Origin: Symsagittifera roscoffensis
Taxonomy: Eukaryota; Xenacoelomorpha; Acoela; Convolutidae
Length of the DNA: 64,000 bases
NCBI RefSeq assembly: GCF_963678635.1
Contig: NC_087067.1
Span: forward strand, 432,001 to 496,000
Direction of reading: 5' to 3'
The stretch's first letter is position 1, and every line of letters starts with the position of its first letter. Below the pieces are notes generated by a model. The model was not told where the DNA came from, searched no databases, and saw nothing but the letters and a program-made list of their open reading frames with translations. The position numbers and the translations under genes were made by a program. This document shows, piece by piece, positions 56,226 through 64,000 of this stretch.

Positions 56226-57872
56226 TTGATACGAACTATTTTCAGTCGAAAAGATATTTTTCTTTATTCATAATTTTCCTTACATTCTTGACATCCCTAA
56301 TCATGACAATGTGCAAATGTATAAAAAAGGCAGTAATCACATTTGCCCTAGCAACTATTCTCTTAATTCTTTTTATTGAAGAATACTATAACAAACATAA
56401 AATCTAAAAAATAATCACTGAAACACATTTTCAAAATTGCTAATGAACCACCACCAAAACAGCCCCCACCACCATCTTCCCAAGAAATTCCGGTAACACC
56501 TACAACTACCCCAAATCCCTGAACATCAACACGCATTTCTTTTCAAGATAACCCATACACTTTTGAAGAACGACACGCATGCTTATCAGAACCATTAGAA
56601 CCAGTCCATCGACAAGCACCTTTAAGTGAACCAACATATGATTTATATCCCACCTTACAACAAGATTTAAATCGAATAAGATATATTAGTCTAAATCAAA
56701 ATAGATTTGAAATAAATAGACAAATTATACATCCAAGACGGAACAGTATTTTTCAAACTCCCAGAGTTCAATTTAACATACCTCAATCTCCAACACCGAC
56801 TACCTCAGAACTTTTTAGCAGTACATTGCCAGATACCCCTACACTTACTTCACAACGTAGTACTTCAAATATTCCATCAGACTATCTAGATTCAACCCCA
56901 ACATCAGAACAATTTCGTGAAAAACCTTTTAACCCCCCAGAATCTACTGAACGCTTACCATATTGGACTTTACATTCTTATACTCAAGGTGAACCAAATT
57001 TAGTAAACGAAACAAAAGATTTTTCCTCTGCTAAAGCACTATCATCCCTACCAGAAGCAATTTCACTTCAATCGACACCATCTTTAAGTCAAACTCACCA
57101 TCACTTTTCCCCTTAAATTTTCCAAATAATCTTGACGCTCGATACAGAGAACAATCATCGTCAAACATCCCTTTACGATTAGATTGGAACACTTTCGTAG
57201 CACCTCCCCCACTATTTGGGCAACACAAAGAAAGTAGCCGACTCCATAGTTGGGCACTTAATAGATTACAATATAGACATGATATCCACGAAGATATTCG
57301 ACAACATAATATTCTAATACTTCAACAAAATAGTCTCCAACTAAAATTTGAAATCACAGTCAAACTAAATAATATTATTCAACACCCTTTTTCCTTAAGT
57401 CCGCTGAATATAACAGCTCAATCACTACCTCCCTCATTAAAAACAACTGAAGTAATTTATAAATACGACAGATACACCAAAAACACAATTGGATATATCA
57501 CATTTTATAATCCATATTCTAACGGAAATAAAAATCGACTCGATCACGAATCCTTCTACCAGAGTAATATAGAAGGACTTCTACATTTAAAACCCGATGA
57601 TTGTAAAAACGAATTACTTACGTTAAACTTAACGAAAAATAAAAAGTCAGATAGAAAAATTGTAAACTTTCAAGTTTTTGCCAATTCAGTACATCAAGCA
57701 GATTTTGAAAGATATCAAGGACATATCCAATTAGACGAACGACACCCATTTAATGGCGCACACGGACGATTAACATACGACATTCATGAGAAACACTGGA
57801 TACCACACATTGGAATTAATAATCCTTCAAGTTGCAAAGCAGATATAAAAAAATAAAGGATACCAAAAAATA

Positions 57873-58460
57873 ATGTTTTTCGATTGGAAAATACAACTTG
57901 AAAAAATACAACTTACACGAGATTTAAAAGATAACACCATTATTTATCAAAGAATACGATTACCATGTAAAAATGACCAAGGATTTTGTGATCCCACCAA
58001 AAGGACACAGGCAACAATTGTTTGGTTTCCCGAAGATACTTGTACAACATTTCAAGTAGCAAAAATACGCGCTCGATTGATAAAATTTCATGAAAAATAT
58101 TTTATTGAATCCATCCCATATGAACAAGTGAACCCATCTCACAAACAAAGCACTGATTTCAGAAACATTCACGATATAGAAAATAAATTGACACGTTTTC
58201 AAATCTATCACGAAACAGAATTTGCAAGTAAATACCGCAATCCACTTTATAAAACACAATACTCGGAAATACTTGTCGAATACGAAAAAGGTTTCCACAT
58301 GACCACTGGAAAAATAAAATTTGACCCTTACGCAACAAGTCACCCTATTAACGAAGGCACATCATACGTCCCAGTGAACCTCATTGAAAACGCAGGTAAC
58401 CCTGGTGGAAAACTAAAACCATACGACAGTAAAACAAACGTTTACAAAAACTATCTTTAA
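57873..58460 (+). CDS. E3 envelope-like gene, second ectodomain piece
   Basis: The longest intact piece of the central ectodomain, 195 codons, with four Cys in CKNDQGFC and DTCTTFQVAKI contexts and an acidic-aromatic C-terminal half (SEILVEYEKGFHM, KIKFDPYATSHPI). Its upstream Met follows a TAA at 57856. The E2 copy reads through this point without a stop, so this start is an artefact of damage rather than a separate gene. Confidence 0.5.
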   Translation: MFFDWKIQLEKIQLTRDLKDNTIIYQRIRLPCKNDQGFCDPTKRTQATIVWFPEDTCTTFQVAKIRARLIKFHEKYFIESIPYEQVNPSHKQSTDFRNIHDIENKLTRFQIYHETEFASKYRNPLYKTQYSEILVEYEKGFHMTTGKIKFDPYATSHPINEGTSYVPVNLIENAGNPGGKLKPYDSKTNVYKNYL

Positions 58461-58836
58461 TGAATAGTACCTATTTTGGCGCAACACACTATGAAATTCA
58501 TTTAAACATGAAAATAGACTACACGATTAGTTGAATTTTTCAAGAAATGTCACTTTCTGAACTCGAAAAACTTCACCAATTATGCGAATTAGAAAGAACA
58601 CAAACTTTACAATCACTCGCATTAGTAGTCTTAAAAATACCCTACGCAGGATAATTATTATCAGGAAATAGATCAAATTTTGTTGATTACGAAGAAAACA
58701 TTTTATGGTTTTATACTTGTACCAAAAAAGTATCACCACTATATGTTTTTGAAGATAAAAGATGTAATAAAAGAATTCCCATATTTTATAAAAACAAAGT
58801 ACATTTTGTTGATACCTTTTCAAGACGAACATATTT

Positions 58837-59559
58837 TTGGGATACCGCAGTCCCATGTGGTTCAGAAAAGAGCCAAACGGAGTACAATTAAATCCTGACG
58901 AAGAGAAATGCTATTTACTAACACCATACCCTACATTAATGCAACCATTGAAAAAGTTTTCACCTGAAAGTAATCGAGCCACCATTCTTCGCAATCCCAA
59001 CATCAATTTACAATCGATAGGAAAATATTCTAAATCGTATAAACAACATCACATTAGAACACAACAGTTTCAAGAACTACTAACACAAATGGACACTATA
59101 CAACGACAATCAATAGATCAATTTTTAAGAAAACTTGCAGAAACCGCAGTATTCTCAGACAATTATACACAAGACTACAGTGGATATTTTAAAGATATCA
59201 AAGACTACATATTATTAAATGGTGAAAAATATAGACTACAAGATACTTCACCCAATAATATTTTCAATTTTGTAACTCTAAAAAACGAAATGCTTGCCTT
59301 TCTAGGATGGCCATTTTACATCTTAGAAAGATTGACTATCTTATACGCTATGTTTAATTTTATTGGATTTATTTTCTCATTACTAAAAGGAATCTATAAT
59401 ACATGTGCAATACACACACAAGTAAATAGACAAGCAAGCGTAGCACGCATACTATTTGCAGGTTTCTTTGGAATATTTTCAACATCAAAAACTAAAATAC
59501 TCTTAGAAGCACAAATCAAACTATACAATACAAAATTATCCACAAGACCAAATACATAA
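58837..59559 (+). CDS. E3 envelope-like gene, C-terminal piece with membrane span
   Basis: 240 codons. Contains NPDEEKCYLLTPYPTLMQPL, a long helical region QQFQELLTQMDTIQRQS, the conserved FKDIKDYILLNGEKYRLQD, a membrane-proximal and membrane segment (ILYAMFNFIGFIFSLLKG), then a Cys and the cytoplasmic NRQASVARILFAGFFG, which is almost unchanged in E2. The conserved tail suggests functional constraint when the family was active. Confidence 0.6.
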   Translation: MGYRSPMWFRKEPNGVQLNPDEEKCYLLTPYPTLMQPLKKFSPESNRATILRNPNINLQSIGKYSKSYKQHHIRTQQFQELLTQMDTIQRQSIDQFLRKLAETAVFSDNYTQDYSGYFKDIKDYILLNGEKYRLQDTSPNNIFNFVTLKNEMLAFLGWPFYILERLTILYAMFNFIGFIFSLLKGIYNTCAIHTQVNRQASVARILFAGFFGIFSTSKTKILLEAQIKLYNTKLSTRPNT

Positions 59560-59569
59560 GACGAAGAAC

Positions 59570-61735
59570 ATAGTAATACAAAATCAACACCTACAGCACC
59601 ACAACTACCAAACCTACCTCAAAACCATCCACTATCACTAATTCCGCGAAATTTATGAAATTTAGCAATTACAAACCCTCCAAATTTTAGACCAAATACA
59701 GTACAAAGCCCCATCCAGCATATAGTAACACAACACCAACAAAATGATAATACATATGAACAAATTATTGAACAACCCCATACCACCAGTTTTCAATCTC
59801 AAAACAATCATTTTTTTAGCCCACGATGAGCAGACAAATTGGATCCCTCCATCGCTCAAATTCCCATCCAGCCAACCTCCAAACTCAAATCCCCATTATC
59901 CCTCTTTTCGCTTTTCCGCCACCCGATTCACAACAAATTAATACATCATCCGGCATGAATTCTGATACTAACTCAGACATCTCAGTTTTTCACACAGTAT
60001 CAAAATTCAATAATTCAGATGTAGAAACTCCCGACGAATTCGCCGACTCCAAACGATCCCCTTCCACCTATGCCCAAACCACATCTTCAAATTTTTCGAA
60101 ACCCCTCTTTCAACCCATTCAATCCCATAACCAATTTCCATCCCCCCCTCCACTTCTTCTCAAATATCACAACCTAATCCCCATTTAATTCCGAACGTTC
60201 CAACAATAACTACCCAGATAACATTGAACTTTCTGAAGAACTTGATAATTTTATAACCCTACAACAACATTTACAAAACCCCCACACTCTCACTGTTCAC
60301 CGATTATCATCAACAATAACACCATCAAATCCACCAACACCTACACCACTATCAGATTATACACCATCACTAGCTCAATCATCCACGTCAACAGAAACAT
60401 CCACTTGCACTAACCGAGCTCATAGAACCTTTAAAAGAACCTTTAAACCTTTAAACCTTTAAAACCTAATCATCCATTTCCCATCAAAACCCGGAACCGC
60501 CAGAGAATATATCAATCATCCAGACCACACCAACACCGCAAATTATCTCCACGTAACTCTACCTTTATTTCCACAATACACCCTCAATCATTCTGACACT
60601 AACACAGAACCACATAATTTTGTAGATGAAAAGTTTTAATACCTACACTTCATTGGACCGCTTATTATAATTTCACTAATCCTCTTTCTTTACCACTTCA
60701 TAACACCACACACGATATTGAAAGAACCAAAAACGATTTATATAGACTAACCACGTCACTCACACCTCGAAAACTTACATATGTAGGATATAAGAAGCTA
60801 CTAAAAACATTCACAGCACCCCGAGCTAACGATTACTCAATAGAATACTACGATCAAAATATCATTAGACCAAATCAAGACCAATTTCTAGATGAAGACC
60901 GTTTTGCTAACCCACAACTAACAGAAAAAATTTTCATCAAAACATCTTATATATTCACTCTCAATATTTTTGATGAAAAGCATGATCATAATAATTCTGA
61001 AGCACTAGCAGATATCCAGGCATATGAAACATTTTAAGATAAACTTCAACTCTTTTCACTAACCTTTCATTTTCTTTCAACAAAAGAACGTGATTTTCAC
61101 TGTTCCCACGATAATATGTTGCGAAATAAACAAACGCATACTTACACATATTTTCTTTTGATTCAAAATCATTTTGATTTACATACACCATCACGACAAC
61201 CTCACCACCGATTTCAGTTTTTAATTCTAAATACACCTCACCATTTTTTCTTAACTTCACATATTGCATAAAAAAAACTAACCTTCAAGGCATCCTCTGC
61301 AACTATGACCCAGTTACCCAGGTGTATACATTCTCTCCCCTCACCAAAACCTTCAATGACGAAGAATCCCGACCCTTCACCATCCCTCATGAATTCATCC
61401 AACCTATCGAAATTCCCATATTAGATATTACTAAATCATAATACTAAATACAATCATAAACTATACAATCTAATACAAAACACACCTCATGAATTTGCAG
61501 TTGGCACCAAAGATCTAAACACCATAAAAGCAATTCAATTGCTTTGGCCACTGCTGCAAACTAAAAATGTCATACGCATACTAGCTAAATTGCTAACAAC
61601 ATCAGATCTTATTCAAGACATTTTATGTAGATGTTTAGTTTATTCTTTTAGTCTTCACACCATAATCACCTGCAAGATGAAAGAAAACAAAACAAATAAA
61701 AACACAAACTGTTGTATTTATAATAATCATTAAAA
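59570..61735 (+). pseudogene. E3 ORF-X, second surface-protein-like gene
   Basis: Reads in pieces: a Ser/Pro-rich N-terminal region (59826-60188, starting MSRQIGSLHRS; and about 60280-60430), then 60620-61040 with HDIERTKNDLYRL, YSIEYYDQNIIRP and a Phe/Ile-rich segment, a piece with NYDPVTQVYTFSPLTKTF and PHEFIQPIEIPILDI (61285-61437), and KLYNLIQNTPHEF to a hydrophobic C-terminus (61460-61735). E2 has the same order, with the NYDPV and LIQNT segments strongly conserved. No domain recognised. It sits where simple gypsy elements have only the 3' LTR. Confidence 0.5.
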
Positions 61736-62074
61736 CTTATGCACTGAAAGAAGCAGTAAAATTCATACAAAAGCAGTAAATTACTCTATAAATTAATACT
61801 CCAAAGTAGTAAAATACAAATTCTAAGCAGTAAAAATTATAAAATAAGTAAGCAGTACTAACCTTTTCTATCTTTTCATTTACTCGCACAAGGAATTCTA
61901 TGCACAATCGCTCACTGCTCGCCCAAGAAGAATTGTTTAAAATAATGTTTTTAATTTTTGAGTTTTCACTAACAATAACTCACACAAGCGATAACAAGTT
62001 TCCAACTTTTCTTTAACCCGGTTGGAAAGGAATTATATATTAACCTAAACTGACCAACGCACCATAAACTAACA

Positions 62075-62480
62075 CCATGACTAAGAAAAGAAAACCTACG
62101 GTACCCAAACCGGATTACACCAGCTTAAAACTGGATACGTACGGATCCAAAGTACAAGGCATTCCCTCCAAATACGATCTTTCCGCCATTCCCAGACGAG
62201 AGTAAACACAGACAGTTCTCTACTAAGACAGAACAACCTGACATAGCAAACCTTTTGGAAATCGGATTGATTTCATTGGGGATCACAGTCGTTGTCGAAT
62301 GACAAGATAACAACTTCATATCCATGAATCCAGCATCATGGGCCGTTCTTCTCCAAGAGGAACTATGTCGACGACTCCAGCTTCCTGGAGCTCTCTTCTC
62401 CAATGAACAAGAATAAGAAAATGATGTTCGCCAAATACCAACGATCATCATCCATTCTTCAATTACAGAAAGAAAGATAA
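62075..62480 (+). pseudogene. E3 ORF-Y, last ORF before the 3' LTR
   Basis: Starts MTKKRKPTVPKPDYTSLKLD, a very basic start, runs about 46 codons to a TAA, then continues in damaged frames containing NFISMNPASWAVLLQEEL. The E2 equivalent is split by an insertion (8540-8600 and 7623-7946). Basic N-terminus could be a nuclear or RNA-binding signal. Unknown function. Confidence 0.35.
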
Positions 62481-62510
62481 AACTAAAAAGTTCTGTAAAC
62501 CCCGTATGGG

Positions 62511-62921
62511 TGGAACCTGATCTAAACTATATTTTATTATTGGTTATAAATTGGATATTTTATCACTATAAAATATTTAATATTAACCAATCATGATCCA
62601 TCTAACTAACAAACCACTTATTTGTAAGTGCTGAAATTACTTGTAGTTTCAGCACCAGAGAGATTTGAATTTAACTTAGAAATTAGTTACCTCTCCAAGA
62701 GAACTTTAGCAATCGCAATAAGCCAGTATACTTTAGATCTATTGAGCCTAGCAGAGACTAAATAAACACCCTGAGACTAGTAGATATAAGAGTAAGATTA
62801 GGATCGGTATTAGACTAAGAAGTTGCACGAATCTATCCGGCCGAAAATAAGATAGCGTGACGAGCAGACGGTGTACCCTATCCGAAATTACTCAATGAGC
62901 TAAGCAATCGGACTTAACTCA
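62511..62921 (+). repeat. E3 3' LTR
   Basis: 411 bp, from TGGAACCTGATC to CTCA. Includes the palindrome at 62628-62655, the TATA-like ATATAAGAG near 62784 and the GATAGCGTGACGAGCAGA block. A G-rich bit (GTATGGG) lies just upstream as a weak polypurine tract. Confidence 0.85.
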
Positions 62922-64000
62922 TTATAATCAATTGTTTTTCACAAAAGTTTGTTTACTCAGCTTGTTGCACTTGTTCTGCAAATAATGACGAACTTATGTT
63001 CATGTTCGGGGATACTAGCATGAGGGGGGGGGGGACTGGTGAGATGGAACTGGGTGGAAGGGGGGCTAAACTGAGGATGGGGGTTTAGAAGAAGTGGCAG
63101 AGTTTAGATTGCTTCACCCCCCATCGTTCAACCATTCCCTATCCTTCAACTATAGAATAGCCGCCAGTTCATTCATTGAACTCCTCTTACTTCAATAAGG
63201 TAGGGGGTAGTGGGCGAATGGCGATGGTAAAAATGGTGGAAGGGTGATTTCTTACCATAGCGATGGTAGCGATGGTATAAAACAATTAATATAAATATTG
63301 TTAAACTGCCGAAAAAACTGCCATTATTTTTAATTTGATATGAAAAAAAAAGTTTAAGAAAAGTACGTGGCAACAACTGCACTTAGCAGGAAATGAATAA
63401 CTTTAGGAGTTTAAGCAATTTCACTGGACAACCTCTGAAAAAAAATCCATTATAACTGGCTCAAATCATTTAGATTTGATTATGTTAAAACAAATTATTT
63501 TGGGATTATAACAACTTTTTAATAGATTATAATCATATAGTTGAAAGTTATTAAGACTGACAAAAAATACAATAAAATCAATTATTATCCAAAAAAACTC
63601 CAGTGCCGGTAAATTGCTCGGCTTGAGTTTGCTTTATTATTTACCCGTAGCAAACTGTTCTGCACTACAGAATCGTTCCAAAAAGAATTGAGGCAAGCTG
63701 ATTGGTCTCATTCCGATTTGTGAAGAAAACAATACGAAATATTTGTGCTCGGAGTGTTTTTTGTTTCTCCAGACAAGTTTTGGCATTTTAAGTAGCCATT
63801 TTTAAAGAGTTTCAATCCATGTAACAATGGATCAATAATTTGGAGTGACGTTTGAAGTCTGCAAACAACAATTTTTTTTGCGTAAACTATTTTGTTATTG
63901 TTCCAACTTTCGTACCTACAAACAGCAAAAAATGCGCGTACTCAGTGCATAATTTAGCCTTTTAATATTCGAAATATTTTCTCGATTATGGCAATAAATG
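62922..64000. other. right flank, no gene recognised
   Basis: Host-like DNA. The first 300 bases are unusually G-rich on the plus strand, including an 11-G run. A short GATGGTAGC-type repeat lies near 63225-63275. The rest is AT-rich without repeats or a convincing exon. Confidence 0.4.
63024..63083 (+). repeat. G-run cluster, potential quadruplex
   Basis: Four G-runs in 60 bases: 11 G at 63024-63034, 3 G at 63052-63054, 6 G at 63060-63065, 5 G at 63079-63083. Exceptional in an AT-rich window. Confidence 0.7.

Larger units (their letters stand above)
56213..59559 (+). pseudogene. E3 envelope-like glycoprotein gene, broken into several frames
   Basis: About 1100 codons over at least five frames. 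N-terminal membrane segments (LFIIFLTFLTSLIMTM and ALATILLILFIEEYY, 56250-56405); a Pro/Ser/Thr-rich stretch with NPPESTERLPYWTLHS (56826-57116); an ectodomain part from about 57060 to 57856 with FEITVKLNNIIQHPF and YKYDRYTKN; 57873-58460 with CKNDQGFCD and WFPEDTC; a segment with MSLSELEKLHQLCELE near 58550; and 58837-59559 with helices, a membrane span near FNFIGFIFSLLKG and a basic tail. E2 has all parts in order. Such a layout suits an entry glycoprotein. I do not recognise the fusogen class; see findings. Confidence 0.6.
45223..62921 (+). mobile_element. E3: 17.7-kb copy of giant env-bearing gypsy-type family A
   Basis: Most complete family A copy in the window. 5' LTR (truncated), primer binding site, small ORF 1, leader, small ORF 2, gag, protease, RT, RNase H, integrase, hydrophobic ORF, envelope-like gene, ORF-X, ORF-Y and 3' LTR follow in one orientation. 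The domain order PR-RT-RH-INT places it in Ty3/gypsy. Size is about twice that of ordinary gypsy elements, and 7 kb of it lies downstream of pol. The two LTR parts that can be compared (183 bp) differ at about seven positions by eye, so insertion is fairly recent, yet every long frame is interrupted. Nucleotide composition is strongly A-rich and G-poor on the coding strand. Confidence 0.9.

Noticed and set aside
56201-56245. A 45-bp GT..AG interval that looks like a mini-intron between the hydrophobic ORF and the envelope-like gene of E3
   Set aside because: Splicing it joins the two frames out of phase. In E2 the envelope-like frame has its own ATG within the matching interval and the acceptor AG context is not conserved.
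62125-62451. 108-codon minus-strand frame near the end of E3
   Set aside because: It is antisense to ORF-Y, which has a positional counterpart in E2.
1-64000. CRISPR arrays, bacterial operons, rRNA genes
   Set aside because: None present; splice signals, LTR retrotransposons and composition all indicate a nematode nuclear genome.

Overview
The window reads as AT-rich nuclear DNA of a nematode, most likely Caenorhabditis or a close relative. Short GT..AG introns have T-rich acceptors. One gene encodes a 7-transmembrane receptor of the size and topology typical of nematode chemoreceptors. Most of the rest is retroelement DNA. Nothing bacterial, no rRNA, no CRISPR and no confident tRNA was seen. 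All identifications come from reading the sequence; no database search was possible.

Left third (1-22.3 kb): two minus-strand copies of one very large Ty3/gypsy-type LTR retrotransposon family, called family A here. Copy E1 (about 290-5722) has lost gag and everything after integrase. Copy E2 (7228-22307, 15.1 kb) keeps both LTRs, a primer binding site, gag, and a long 3' region, but has lost reverse transcriptase and most of the integrase core. A plus-strand LTR fragment (5998-6384) lies between them.

Middle (22.3-45.2 kb): a host locus on the minus strand. Six exons spread from 44558 down to 23756 splice in frame to a 329-residue 7TM receptor. Intron 4 (10.1 kb) holds a degenerate 6.5-kb LTR retrotransposon of a different family (B, 25.4-32.0 kb) and a gag-protease remnant of a third (C, about 32.9-33.5 kb). 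Intron 1 (7.4 kb) holds a large near-perfect palindrome (36.86-37.90 kb), a 0.9-kb terminal-inverted-repeat element that splits a small cysteine-rich exon, a 194-bp foldback element and a three-copy local repeat.

Right third (45.2-62.9 kb): E3, a 17.7-kb plus-strand copy of family A and the most complete one. Order: truncated 5' LTR, primer binding site, small ORF 1, 1.4-kb leader, small ORF 2, gag with a CCHC knuckle and a long Arg/Ser/Asn-rich tail, protease, reverse transcriptase with an intact YLDD, RNase H, integrase, a small hydrophobic ORF, a roughly 1100-codon envelope-like gene, a second surface-protein-like gene (ORF-X), a short last ORF (ORF-Y) and the 3' LTR. Every frame carries stops or shifts, so this copy is dead, but gene order and protein similarity between E3 and the diverged E2 show that the extra 7 kb downstream of pol and the two small ORFs upstream of gag belong to the family.

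The most interesting points are the giant env-bearing family A with its unexplained extra ORFs, a palindrome in its LTR that shows compensatory base changes between copies, and a receptor gene whose reading frame survives across two large TE-filled introns.
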